Made by a program: the position numbers and the translations under genes
Shown here: piece after piece, positions 16,748-25,912 of the stretch
Position numbering within the stretch: position 1 is the stretch's first letter
Layout of the letters: each line of letters begins with the position of its first letter
NCBI GenBank assembly: GCA_963843685.1
Contig: CAWJLO010000011.1
Coordinates: forward strand, 45,461-109,460
Length of the DNA stretch: 64,000 nucleotides
From: DASQHL01 sp963843685
GTDB taxonomy: Bacteria; Chloroflexota; Dehalococcoidia; DSTF01; JACRBR01
Direction: 5' to 3'
Notes under the pieces: generated by a model
Databases searched by the model: none
The model's input: only the letters and a program-made list of their open reading frames with translations
What the model was told of the DNA's origin: nothing

Positions 16748-17644
16748 TCACTGCACGAGCGGGCGCATCACGGATTCGAGCGGCGGCCACGGTGGACCCT
16801 CGCGCACGGCGCGGAGAAGCTCTCGACCCGCTTCCTCCCCATTCGGGAATTCATCGCCTCGATCCCAGCGCCACGCCGCGACCATCGCAAGCACGAGTCC
16901 CCCGCACTCGCCGAGCAGTTCTCGATCAACGTCTGGATAGCGCTCACAGACCTCTTCGGGCACATGGGCAAGGTCGAATTCGACCGGCCCACGGCAACAC
17001 GTCTCGAGGTCGATGAACACCGGCCCGTCCTTCGTATTGAGCAGGTTGCCCGGATGCGGCTCGCCGTGCAGCAGTTGCTCCGCGGCGCCGCGGTCGCAGA
17101 TCGTTCGCCTCAGGCTTCGCAACGTATTGGTGAGCAGTTCCCGGTCGGCGTCGACGAGTGCCGGCGTGCGGTCGCGGCTCTCGACGAGCGTTTGAGCCTC
17201 CGCGACGCGGTCCGTGAAGTGCGGCGTCGCCATGTCGAGCTTCCGCATGCCCGCGTGCAGCCGTTCGAGCGCGCTCGCGTAGTCGGCTGGCGAAACCTCT
17301 CCGGGCACGGGCTCGTAGTACGTCCACAGCGTGATCGCGAAGCCGTCACGCTCGTGGACGCGCGGCGCGACTCGAGGCTCAAGAGCACCCGCGGGGCTCC
17401 CGGTTTCGGCGAGGCGTTGTGCCAGCTCGACTTCGAACTGTGCGACCTCCTGCCCTACATACGCGACGCGGGCAAGCACATCGCAGGGGAGCAGCCGCAC
17501 CGCGAGCTTGTTCGAGTTGCAAAGAACGATCGCGTTCGTCGACTCCAGCTCAAGCGCCGACGCCGTCGACACGGCCGCTGCCACTGCGCGTCGAACCTCT
17601 GATTCCTCCATCTCCCCCTCATCCCCGCCGCTCGCGCGAAGCAC
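16748..17644 (-). CDS. aminoglycoside-phosphotransferase-family kinase
   Basis: A 298-residue APH-type kinase fold. The catalytic loop is LLHGEPHPGNLLN (His, then Asn) and the metal-binding Asp is in VFIDLETCCRGPVEFDLAHV. The catalytic Asp of the usual HGDxxxxN is Glu here (HGEPHPGN), as in some APH/choline-kinase relatives. An internal ATG at 17611 (MEESEVRR) is an alternative start to GTG 17644. The substrate could be a small alcohol or drug; resistance cannot be inferred. It converges with the 72-residue ORF. Confidence 0.8.
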   Translation of the reverse strand: MLRASGGDEGEMEESEVRRAVAAAVSTASALELESTNAIVLCNSNKLAVRLLPCDVLARVAYVGQEVAQFEVELAQRLAETGSPAGALEPRVAPRVHERDGFAITLWTYYEPVPGEVSPADYASALERLHAGMRKLDMATPHFTDRVAEAQTLVESRDRTPALVDADRELLTNTLRSLRRTICDRGAAEQLLHGEPHPGNLLNTKDGPVFIDLETCCRGPVEFDLAHVPEEVCERYPDVDRELLGECGGLVLAMVAAWRWDRGDEFPNGEEAGRELLRAVREGPPWPPLESVMRPLVQ

Positions 17645-17664
17645 GCAACGTTGCGCGGGCCCTG

Positions 17665-18138
17665 TCAGTCACACAAGTCGAGGCAGAACGCCACCAGCTC
17701 GACGTGCGGGAGCGTGCGTGCCTCGTCCAACGTGAACCACGCAGCCGCATCCGTCGTGTTGTCGGCGTCGCGCGAGAACTCCGTCCGAAGGACGCCGCGC
17801 ACGTTGGTGCCCTCGTACACGATGCCGACCGCGTGCCCCGCGTTGCCACTCACCGCCTCGTGAGGCTCGTACCAGCGGGAGAACACGCCGACGACGCGGC
17901 CAATCTCCGCGTGCAGTCCCGTCTCCTCTTCCAGCTCGCGCTCGGCCGTGTCCAACGGATCCTCGCCCCACTCCATGGCGCCGCCGGGCATCGTCCACTT
18001 GCCGGAGTCAGGGTGACCGGCCAGGGTGAAACGTGTGAGCAGGATCCGCCCGTCGTCGTCGCGACAAAGGACGTAGGCGGCGACCCGCCGCCAGTCAGCG
18101 TCCATCTGGCGCGTCTGGGACCAAACCTGTGTCCCCAT
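17665..18138 (-). CDS. Nudix hydrolase
   Basis: A 157-residue single-domain protein with an intact Nudix box: GGAMEWGEDPLDTAERELEE followed by ETGL, with every catalytic acid in place. RILLTRFTLAGHPDSGKWTM is the usual lead-in. It hydrolyses a nucleoside diphosphate linked to another moiety; substrate unknown. An internal ATG (MDADWRRV) is an alternative start 33 bases in. It lies between the APH kinase and the LLM oxidoreductase on the same strand. Confidence 0.88.
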   Translation of the reverse strand: MGTQVWSQTRQMDADWRRVAAYVLCRDDDGRILLTRFTLAGHPDSGKWTMPGGAMEWGEDPLDTAERELEEETGLHAEIGRVVGVFSRWYEPHEAVSGNAGHAVGIVYEGTNVRGVLRTEFSRDADNTTDAAAWFTLDEARTLPHVELVAFCLDLCD

Positions 18139-18197
18139 GGATCGACACTGAGCCTGCTCTCCCAGGCGTCGCTCCGCCGACTGGCCAGCCAGCCACG

Positions 18198-19358
18198 CTA
18201 CGCCCCAACCCTGATCCCCCGCACCCGCGGCAGAATCTCCTCCCCCACCACGTACGCCTCCTCCAAATGCGGATACCCGGAGAAGATGAACGTGTCCAGC
18301 CCCAGCGCCGCGTACTCCCGGATCCGCTCCGTCACCTGGTCGTAGCTCCCGACGAGCGCCGTCCCCGCACCGCCCCGCACCAGCCCGATCCCCGACCATA
18401 GGTTCGGCGCCACCGTCAGCGCCTCCATGTCCAGCTTGTCCCCCGCCAGCTGCGTCATCCGCTGCTGCCCCACCGACTCGCTCCGAGAGAACCGCCTCCG
18501 CGCCACCTCCACCTGCTCCTCCGTCATCGTGCTCAGCAGCCGCTCCGCCGCCGCCCACGCCTCCGACTCCGTCTCTCGCGCGATCACGTGCAGCCGGATC
18601 CCGAATCGCAGCGTCCGCCCCTGCTCCGCCGCCAGCCCCCGCATCCGCTCGACGCGCTCCTTGACCCACTCCGGCGGCTCCCCCCACAGCAGGTACACGT
18701 CGACGTATTTCGCCGCGATCTTCTCCGCCGCCGGCGATGCGCCCCCGAAGTACACCGGCGGCTCCGTCGCCGACCCCGCCAGCGACGCCTCCGTCGCCAC
18801 TTCCCCCACCGGCGGCCGCAGCCCGCCCTTCCGCACCCGGTAGTGCGTCCCCTCGAAATCGAACAGCGCCGGCCCCCAGCACCTCCGCATCACGTCGATG
18901 AACTCGCCCGTCCGCTCGTACCGCTCGTCGTGCTCCAGGAAGTCGCCGTACGTCTTCTGCTCGGCCGCGTCCCCGCCCGTCACGATGTTGATGATCGTCC
19001 GCCCGCCGCTGATCCGCTGCAGCGTCGCCGCCTGCTGCGCCGCCAGCGTCGGCAGGATCAGCCCCGGCCGGAACGCCACGATGAACCGCAGCCGCTCCGT
19101 CGCGCCCGCCAGCGCCGCCGACGCCAGCCACGCGTCCTCGCACTGGATCCCCGTCGGCGTCAGCACCCCCTCGAACCCCAAACGGTCCGCAGCCTGCGCG
19201 ATCTGCCGCAGGTAGTCGATCCGCGCCCTCCGCGCGCTCGAAGGCAGCCGCCCGTCCGGGTCCGGGAAGAAGTCCACCACCGAACGTCCGTCCCCGGACG
19301 TCGGCAGGAACCAGTGCACCTCGATCGGCCGTCCGCCAGCGTCGCGTGTGTTCGTCAA
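18198..19358 (-). CDS. LLM-class FMN-dependent oxidoreductase, SsuD-like
   Basis: A 386-residue bacterial luciferase-like TIM barrel. GFEGVLTPTGIQCEDAWLAS, FIVAFRPGLILPTLAAQQAA and GGRTIINIVTGGDAAEQKTY match the alkanesulfonate monooxygenase (SsuD) branch, and VYFGGASPAAEKIAAKYVDV is also typical. SsuD enzymes desulfonate alkanesulfonates with FMNH2. No ssuABC transporter or ssuE reductase is adjacent, so a related FMN monooxygenase is possible. Confidence 0.85.
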   Translation of the reverse strand: MTNTRDAGGRPIEVHWFLPTSGDGRSVVDFFPDPDGRLPSSARRARIDYLRQIAQAADRLGFEGVLTPTGIQCEDAWLASAALAGATERLRFIVAFRPGLILPTLAAQQAATLQRISGGRTIINIVTGGDAAEQKTYGDFLEHDERYERTGEFIDVMRRCWGPALFDFEGTHYRVRKGGLRPPVGEVATEASLAGSATEPPVYFGGASPAAEKIAAKYVDVYLLWGEPPEWVKERVERMRGLAAEQGRTLRFGIRLHVIARETESEAWAAAERLLSTMTEEQVEVARRRFSRSESVGQQRMTQLAGDKLDMEALTVAPNLWSGIGLVRGGAGTALVGSYDQVTERIREYAALGLDTFIFSGYPHLEEAYVVGEEILPRVRGIRVGA

Positions 19359-19434
19359 GCTCCGTCACCTCCCGCTCGCTGCGAATCATAGCGTTAGCGG
19401 CGCCACGACAAACCCGACCCTGATCCGCCCGATT

Positions 19435-19481
19435 GGAGCTCCCCTTCCCGTCAGGGAAGGGGCCGGGGGTTAGGTTCCTTC
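19435..19481. repeat. palindromic boilerplate repeat, type A copy 1
   Basis: GGAGCT followed by a hairpin (CCCCTTCCC / GGGAAGGGG around four bases) and then GCCGGGGGTTAGGTTCC. A near-identical copy is at 42499-42545. The right-hand GGGTTAGGTTCCT part recurs at 19944-19956. It behaves like a dispersed REP-type element. Confidence 0.75.
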
Positions 19482-19521
19482 AAACCCGCGCCGCACGGCG
19501 CGTCGCTCGATTTGTGTCACG

Positions 19522-19950
19522 ATGTCTCGACGGGACACCGGAGATGCCGGGCACAACTCGATGAAGTTCGCCGACGACAACACTCGCGACTACAAGCGCC
19601 TCGTCATCGATGGCTACGACGCGTGCGCCGCCTCGTACAACTCGGCCCGCGCGACCGAAACGGCGGACGAGCTTGCGCCGCTGATCACACTGCTCCCCGA
19701 GCGCGCCCGCGTCCTCGATCTTGGATGCGGCGCCGGCGTGCCGGTCGCCCGCGCCCTCAGCGCCCGCTACGACGTCGTCGGAGCCGACATCTCGCGGTCC
19801 CAGCTCCTCCTCGCGCGCCGTCAGGCGCCGGCGGTCTCGCTCCTTCTGGCCGACATGGAGCACCTGCACTTTGCGCCCTCGTCCTTCGATGCCGTGGTCA
19901 GCTTCTACGCCATCTTCCACATCGACCGACGCGAGCAGCCGGCGGGTTAG
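19522..19950 (+). pseudogene. truncated class I methyltransferase
   Basis: Contains a good SAM-binding core: LLPERARVLDLGCGAGVPVA, YDVVGADISRSQLLLARR and FDAVVSFYAIFHIDR. It stops directly after FHIDRREQ, where intact relatives (about 200 residues) continue with the second half of the fold. The break coincides with a second copy of the GGGTTAGGTTCCT repeat. ATG 19561 (MKFADDN) is a likelier original start. Probably non-functional. Confidence 0.65.
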
Positions 19951-20015
19951 GTTCCTCCAACTGCGGCCATACGGGTGAGTCGCCCAATCCCCCGCTTTTC
20001 TGTCACGATGTTTGC

Positions 20016-21857
20016 ATGCAAATGGGCGGCGGCATGGGCGGCGGTGGTGGCGGCGGTATGCGCGGCCACGGCCTCCTCACCGAGCGCGCCCGCCCGCAGC
20101 GAGGCGCCGGCGAGATCCTGCGCCGCGTGCTCGGCGTCTTCTCCGACTACAAACGCTCGATCGCCGTCCTCTTCGTGACCGTCACGCTCGCGGCCGTCGT
20201 CGGACTGGGCCCCCCGGTCCTCTTTGCCCGCATCATCGACAACATCACGAAGGGCGCCCACAACCGCAGCGCCGTCGACCGCGATGCCGCCCTCATCTTC
20301 GGCACCGTCGTCGCCGGCGCGCTCCTCAGCCTGCTCCAGACCTACCTGAACACGCGCGTCGGCCAGGGCGTCATGTTCGACCTCCGCAACCGCACCTACG
20401 GCCACCTCCAGAAGATGTCCCTCCGCTTCTTCACCTCCACCCGCAGCGGAGAGATGCTCTCCCGCATCAACAACGACGTCGGCGGCATCCAGGACGCCGT
20501 CACCGGCACCTTCACCACCTTCTACTCCAACCTCATCACCGTCATCACCACCGTCGCCCTCATGGCCGCCCTCGACTGGCGCCTCACCCTCATCTCGCTC
20601 TCCGTCCTGCCCCTCTTCATCATCCCCACGCGCATCGTCGGCGCCATCCAGCGCGGCCTGCTCTCGCGGACCATGGAGCGCATGGGCGACATGAACGCCC
20701 AGATGCAGGAGACGCTCTCCGTCAACGGCGCCCTGCTCACCAAGATCTTCGGCCGCCACGAATACGAGTACGGCCGCTTCGAGAGCACCAACCGCGAGGT
20801 GCGCGACCTCACCGTGCGCCGCCTCATGACGGGCCGCTGGTTCTTCATGCTCCTCAGCCTCTACGGCGGCATGGCCCCCGCCCTCGTCTACTGGTACGGC
20901 GGCCGCCAGGTGATCTCAGGCGGCCTCAGCGCCGGCGAGGTTGTCGAGTTCGCCGCGCTCGTCACGCGCATCTTCACCCCCGTCACCCAGCTGCTCTCTG
21001 TCTGGGTCACCATCCAGTCGTCGCTCGCCCTCTTCGAGCGCGTCTTCGACTACGGCGACCTCCCCGTCGAGATCGCCGACGCCGCCGATGCCGTCGAACT
21101 CCCCTCCGTCCAGGGCCGCATCGCCTACGACCACGTCAGCTTCTCCTACGCCGCCGGCGTACCCGCGCTCGAGGACGTCTCCTTCGAGGTCGAGCCCGGC
21201 CAGGTCGCCGCCCTCGTCGGGCCTTCCGGCGCCGGCAAGACCACCCTCACCTACCTCCTCCCCCGCCTCTACGACGCCACCTCCGGCCGCGTCCTGATCG
21301 ACGGCCACGACGTCCGGAAGCTCGCCGGCGCCACGCTGAACCGCGCCATCGGCGTCGTCACGCAAGACCCCTACCTCTTCCACGCCACCATCAAGGAGAA
21401 CATCAGCTACGCCAAGCCCGACGCCACCGACGAGGAGATCCAGGCCGCCGCCAAGGCCGCCTACATCGACGAGTTCATCGGCGGCCTGAAGTACGGCTAC
21501 GACACGATCGTCGGCGAACGCGGCTATCGCCTCTCCGGGGGAGAGAAGCAGCGCGTCGCCATCGCCCGCGCCGTCCTCAAGGACCCGCCCATCCTCATCC
21601 TCGACGAAGCCACGTCGTCGCTCGACTCACACTCGGAGCGCATCATCCAGCGCGCCCTCGACGAGTTGGCGCGCGGTCGCACGACTCTCGTGATCGCCCA
21701 TCGCCTTAGTACGGTACTGAACGCCGACGTCATCCTCGTCGTCGACAACGGCCGCATCGTCGAACGCGGCACGCACCAGGAGCTCCTTGCCCACGAAGGC
21801 CTCTACGCATCCCTCTACCAACAGCAGTTCCAGGCCATCGACGCGGCCTCCCTCTGA
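20016..21857 (+). CDS. ABC exporter, fused permease-ATPase half-transporter
   Basis: A 613-residue type I exporter half. A Gly/Met-rich N-terminus (MQMGGGMGGGG) precedes a six-helix membrane domain (about residues 45-330). The ATPase has Walker A GPSGAGKTT, the signature LSGGEKQRVAIARA, Walker B ILILDEATSS and the H-loop VIAHRLST. It should dimerise and export drugs, lipids or peptides; the substrate is not apparent. Its start lies just after the truncated methyltransferase and shares a TGTCACGATGT leader with it. Confidence 0.92.
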   Translation: MQMGGGMGGGGGGGMRGHGLLTERARPQRGAGEILRRVLGVFSDYKRSIAVLFVTVTLAAVVGLGPPVLFARIIDNITKGAHNRSAVDRDAALIFGTVVAGALLSLLQTYLNTRVGQGVMFDLRNRTYGHLQKMSLRFFTSTRSGEMLSRINNDVGGIQDAVTGTFTTFYSNLITVITTVALMAALDWRLTLISLSVLPLFIIPTRIVGAIQRGLLSRTMERMGDMNAQMQETLSVNGALLTKIFGRHEYEYGRFESTNREVRDLTVRRLMTGRWFFMLLSLYGGMAPALVYWYGGRQVISGGLSAGEVVEFAALVTRIFTPVTQLLSVWVTIQSSLALFERVFDYGDLPVEIADAADAVELPSVQGRIAYDHVSFSYAAGVPALEDVSFEVEPGQVAALVGPSGAGKTTLTYLLPRLYDATSGRVLIDGHDVRKLAGATLNRAIGVVTQDPYLFHATIKENISYAKPDATDEEIQAAAKAAYIDEFIGGLKYGYDTIVGERGYRLSGGEKQRVAIARAVLKDPPILILDEATSSLDSHSERIIQRALDELARGRTTLVIAHRLSTVLNADVILVVDNGRIVERGTHQELLAHEGLYASLYQQQFQAIDAASL

Positions 21858-21999
21858 GCCATCTTTGGTGCGTGTCTTCACAAACCTTCACAGACTCCTC
21901 GACGTTTCGCCCGCCCTCCTCACGTTTCGCTCGCTGAGCCATCATGCGTGCTAGGGCCGCTTGACAGCCGGTAGGCGGGGCGCATACTGGATCGGGTAA

Positions 22000-23061
22000 G
22001 TGGGGCGTCGCATTGCCAGAAACCGCTTGAGTGTCAAGCGGGAAAGGCGAAAACGGGTGCAACCAGTGTTGAGCGACGCCATCTTCCGCGCCCTCGTCGA
22101 GTCCCTCCCCGACGCTGTCGTCATCGCCGGCAAGGACGGCCGGATCCTCGTCGTCAACGCCCAGACCGAGGCCCTCTTCGGTTACGAGCGCTCCGAGCTC
22201 GTCGACCAGCCGATCGAGTCGCTCGTCCCGGAGGAGCTGCGCCAGGCCCACGTCAAGCACCGCACGCAGTACGCTCAATACCCCGGTACCCGCCCCATGG
22301 GCATCGGCCTCGAGCTGCAGGGCCGCCGCAAAGACGGCGGCCGCTTCCCCATCGAGATCGGCCTCAGCCCTCTCGTCCGCGGCGAGCAGACGTTCGTCAC
22401 CGCCGTCATCCGCGACGTCACCGAGCGCAGCCGCATGCGCGGCGAGATCGAGATGCAGCGCGACCGCCAGCGCATCGCCATGGACCTCCACGACGGCACC
22501 ATCCAGTCCGTCTACGCCATCGGCCTCGGCCTCGAGCTCGCCCTCTCCGATCTCGCCAGCGATCCCGTGGAAGCCGGCCACCGCATCGACTCGTCGATCG
22601 ACCAGCTCAACGGCGTCATCCACGACATCCGCGCCTACATCTTCGATCTGCGCCCCGTCCAGTTCGACGGCAACCTGCTGCAGGACCTTAGCTCGACGAT
22701 CGAGGAGTTCCGCGCCAGCTCCGCCCTCAACGTCGCCGCCGACCTCACGCCTGCCATCCCGTCGCTGAACGAGGACCGCGCCGTCGCCCTCCTCCACATC
22801 ACCCGCGAGGCCCTCTCCAACGCCCGCAAGCACGCCCAGGCGGACACCGTCACCATCTCTCTCGCCCACCTGGAGGGGTACGTCGCCGTGGAAATCCTGG
22901 ACGACGGCGTCGGCTTCAATGCGGACGAGCAGCACGGCGCCGTCCACCGCGGCCTGCGCAACATGCGCCTCCGCACCCAGCGCCTCGGCGGCATGTTCGA
23001 CGTCGAGAGCACCCCCGGCGCCGGCACCACCGTCCGCGTGCGTATGCCGGCAGGCAACTGA
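22000..23061 (+). CDS. PAS-domain sensor histidine kinase (NarL/DesK type)
   Basis: A 353-residue soluble kinase from GTG. A PAS domain occupies residues 28-140 (LPDAVVIAGKDGRILVVNAQ). The dimerisation helix has the HisKA_3 phospho-acceptor His164 in IAMDLHDGTIQSVYAIGLGL. The HATPase domain shows EALSNARKHAQA (N box), EILDDGVGFN (G1) and GAGTTVRVRMP (G2). No membrane segment is present, so it senses a cytoplasmic signal. HisKA_3 kinases pair with NarL-type regulators; none is in the window, so it is an orphan here. It ends abutting the convergent enoyl-CoA hydratase gene. Confidence 0.92.
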   Translation: MGRRIARNRLSVKRERRKRVQPVLSDAIFRALVESLPDAVVIAGKDGRILVVNAQTEALFGYERSELVDQPIESLVPEELRQAHVKHRTQYAQYPGTRPMGIGLELQGRRKDGGRFPIEIGLSPLVRGEQTFVTAVIRDVTERSRMRGEIEMQRDRQRIAMDLHDGTIQSVYAIGLGLELALSDLASDPVEAGHRIDSSIDQLNGVIHDIRAYIFDLRPVQFDGNLLQDLSSTIEEFRASSALNVAADLTPAIPSLNEDRAVALLHITREALSNARKHAQADTVTISLAHLEGYVAVEILDDGVGFNADEQHGAVHRGLRNMRLRTQRLGGMFDVESTPGAGTTVRVRMPAGN

Positions 23062-23886
23062 TTACGGGTTGAAGCGCGGCTCCCGCTTCTCGATGAACGC
23101 CCGGATCGCCTCTTTGTGACCCGCGCTCTCGTACTGCTTCCCGATCGCAGCGCCCTCGCGCCGTACGACCTCGCCCTTGTCCGTCTCAACCATGTTTCGG
23201 TGCAGCAGCCGCTTCGCCTCCGTCACCGCGTCCGTCGGGTTCGCGGCGATCTCGCCCGCCAGCGCCATCGCCTCGTCCATCAGCCGCTCGTGCGGCACGA
23301 CCCGGCTCACCAGTCCGTACCGCAGCGCCTCCTGCGCATCGATGATCCGCCCCGTCATCGCCAGCTCCAGCGCGTTCGCGATCCCGACGATCTGCGGCAG
23401 GTACAAAGTGCTCTGCGCCTCCGGCACCAGCCCCATCCGCACGAACCGCGCCGACAGCCGCGCCTTGTCCGACGCGATCCGCAGGTCCATCGAGAGCGTC
23501 ATCGTCAGCCCAAGCCCGACAGCCGCGCCGTTGATCGCCGCGATCATCGGCTTCGACTGCTGGTAGAAATCGACGGGCCGCGTCCGTCGCCCCGCGATCG
23601 CCGCGTCGACGCGCTGCTTCTCCTCCGCGGTCGTCGCCTGCTCCCGCTGCTCGATGGCGCTGTTGAAGTTCCCGACGTCCGCCCCCGCGCAGAACCCCCG
23701 CCCCGCCCCCGTCACGATGATCACGCCGATCCCGGCGTCGTCGTTGCATCGCTCCACCGCGTCCGCGATCTCGGCGTTCATCTTCCACGTCCACGCGTTC
23801 AGCCGATCAGGCCGGTTCAGCGTGATCACGCCGACGCGCTCCCGCCGTTCGAAGAGGATCTGCTCATACGTCGCTTCCGTCGTCAT
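23062..23886 (-). CDS. enoyl-CoA hydratase/isomerase family protein
   Basis: A 274-residue crotonase-fold enzyme started at ATG 23886 (MTTEATYEQ), preceded by GGGAGG. GVITLNRPDRLNAWTWKMN, GAGRGFCAGADVGNF and AINGAAVGLGLTMTLSMDLR form the CoA site and oxyanion hole. KARLSARFVRMGLVPEAQST carries the residues that decide the reaction. It likely acts in beta-oxidation of acyl-CoAs or a related isomerisation. A second, distinct crotonase is at 48053-48865. Confidence 0.9.
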   Translation of the reverse strand: MTTEATYEQILFERRERVGVITLNRPDRLNAWTWKMNAEIADAVERCNDDAGIGVIIVTGAGRGFCAGADVGNFNSAIEQREQATTAEEKQRVDAAIAGRRTRPVDFYQQSKPMIAAINGAAVGLGLTMTLSMDLRIASDKARLSARFVRMGLVPEAQSTLYLPQIVGIANALELAMTGRIIDAQEALRYGLVSRVVPHERLMDEAMALAGEIAANPTDAVTEAKRLLHRNMVETDKGEVVRREGAAIGKQYESAGHKEAIRAFIEKREPRFNP

Positions 23887-23996
23887 CGCCAGCCTCCCGG
23901 TGCACGCTCGCCGTCGTGTCCTATTGTCATACGGCGGACGCCAACGCACGAGCCCCGGTTGAGGCCTCTACAATCCAGGTTCTGGGTGCTTTCGTC

Positions 23997-25784
23997 TCAG
24001 GGCGCGGCCGGCGGAGGCGCGTCAGGCGACACGTTGTGCACCACCACGCCGATGCTCTGCAGCCACTTGTCGTAGTTCGGCACGCTGCTCGCCGGAAGCG
24101 GCGAGAACTCCAGCCGGACGCGGCTCCCCTGCCCGTTGGGCGTGATCTCCACGTCCGCCAGCACCGACGCACCATCGCCATCCGCGGCGCGCGCCGTCCG
24201 CAGCGTCACGTCGCCTGACTCGGCGCTCGAGTCGATGATCTTCCACGAGCCGTCCGCCAGCTGCTCCCGCATCAGCCCCGCAACTTCGCTCGTCGCCGCC
24301 GGTGCGTCCCACTCGACACGATACGGCAGCCGCGCACCCGCGCCCGCATCCTCGATATGCGACCCCGGCACCACCGGAAAGTCCACCGGCAGCGCCCGCA
24401 GCACCGTCGTCTGCGAGAAGAACGGCGGCGTCCGGAACGGCGCGCTGTTGCTCACCCACGCCCCGCCCAGGTACCCAACCACAACCGCTGCGACCCCCGC
24501 CCCGCTCCAGGCCGACACGCGCGCCAGCGACACGTTCGCCGGCCACGCGATGCGGAACCGCGACGCACGCACCGCGTCGTCGACGCTCTCCGCGGGCCGC
24601 CGGCCCGCGATCGCCAGCGCGCACAGCGCGGCCAGCGCCGCCGGTTGGATCCAGAAGAACCCCCGCGTCCCCGGAGGACGGTACACGTCGACCGGGATCG
24701 GGAACGGTGTCGCGTTCTGCGTCGCCGCCGCCGCCAGCGCCAACCCGGCAATCATCACCGGGATCAGCCAGCGCGGCCGCAGGTCGGATCGCACCAGCAG
24801 CGCAGCCGCCACCGCGAGAATCGTCCAGTTGTAGAACGTCTCGTGCGGCATCGCCAGCAGCATGCCCAGCACCGTCGCCACCTGCGCCACCGACGGCGTG
24901 CACTTCCACCACGCCCACGCCATCACGCCCAGGCTGATCGCGATCAGGTCCGCCGCGATCAGCGGGTTCGGGTCCGCGCCGATGCTCACCAGCCAGCCGT
25001 ACCACGAGTACTGCCAGCCCTGCACGTACAGCTCGTTCTGCTGGCCGGTCGTAATGTGCGCGAGCACCGTCGGCACCGCCTCCGCGTAGTACCGCGCCGA
25101 ATACCCGACGACACCCGGCCCCATCATCACCACCGCGCCGAAGATCCCCGCCGCGCCCATCGCCGCCAGCGCCGCCACGCTCGTACCCAGCGCTCGCCAG
25201 TTCCGCGTCCACGCCAGGTACAGCAACGGCACGATGAAGTACTGCGGTTTCAGAGCCAGCACGCTGAACAGGATCCCCGCGACCACCGGCCGCCGCCGCG
25301 CCAGCAACATCCCGCCCAACAGCGCCAGCGCCAGCACCGGCGTGAAGTGCCCCACCCGCAGCGCCCAGTGCGCCTGCGGCAGCGCCAGCACGCCCAGCGC
25401 CATCGCCGCCTTCGCCGCGATCGAGCTCACCCCGCGTTGCGCGACGTACGCGACGCCCATCAGCGCCGCCACGTTCACACCCGTGTAGATCATGAACGCG
25501 TGCGCCATGCTGAACCGCGTCAACGGATGCATCAGCACGGCCAGCGCCGGGCTGTAGGTTGCGTTGAGGTAGTACCACCGCCCCTGCGTGAAGAAGATCT
25601 TGAAGTCGCCGGTCCCCGCCTGGTCAGGGTGGAACCACACCCGCAACGTGTCCGGCAGCCACGTCGCCAGCACCATCAGCTCGATGCCCGCCGCCGCGCA
25701 CAGCAGCAGCGTCGGCGCCGCGGCCATCAGCAACGCCACGCGCCGGGACCGGGAAGTCGTGAGGGTCGAGGAGAGCTGCGCCAT
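23997..25784 (-). CDS. GT87/DUF2029-like polyprenyl-sugar glycosyltransferase with extra C-terminal domain
   Basis: A 595-residue protein. The N-terminal 400 residues hold about ten membrane helices with DFKIFFTQGRWYYLNATYSP, the DUF2029/GT87 loop with an acidic residue, and LALKPQYFIVPLLYLAW. The last 150 residues form a soluble domain (IEDAGAGARLPYRVEWDAPA onwards). GT87 enzymes move mannose or another sugar from polyprenyl phosphate at the outer membrane face. It lies just downstream of the polysaccharide operon and may finish its product. Confidence 0.72.
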   Translation of the reverse strand: MAQLSSTLTTSRSRRVALLMAAAPTLLLCAAAGIELMVLATWLPDTLRVWFHPDQAGTGDFKIFFTQGRWYYLNATYSPALAVLMHPLTRFSMAHAFMIYTGVNVAALMGVAYVAQRGVSSIAAKAAMALGVLALPQAHWALRVGHFTPVLALALLGGMLLARRRPVVAGILFSVLALKPQYFIVPLLYLAWTRNWRALGTSVAALAAMGAAGIFGAVVMMGPGVVGYSARYYAEAVPTVLAHITTGQQNELYVQGWQYSWYGWLVSIGADPNPLIAADLIAISLGVMAWAWWKCTPSVAQVATVLGMLLAMPHETFYNWTILAVAAALLVRSDLRPRWLIPVMIAGLALAAAATQNATPFPIPVDVYRPPGTRGFFWIQPAALAALCALAIAGRRPAESVDDAVRASRFRIAWPANVSLARVSAWSGAGVAAVVVGYLGGAWVSNSAPFRTPPFFSQTTVLRALPVDFPVVPGSHIEDAGAGARLPYRVEWDAPAATSEVAGLMREQLADGSWKIIDSSAESGDVTLRTARAADGDGASVLADVEITPNGQGSRVRLEFSPLPASSVPNYDKWLQSIGVVVHNVSPDAPPPAAP

Positions 25785-25912
25785 GCGGGATCCGCCTCAT
25801 GCGAAGGTACGGCCGCCTCCTGCGCCCGTCTCGTGAAGTATCGACGCGTTCGATGAATCAGACCGATGAGGGGTTACCCGACGGCGCCGCTCCCGCGTCC
25901 CCTACGCACACC

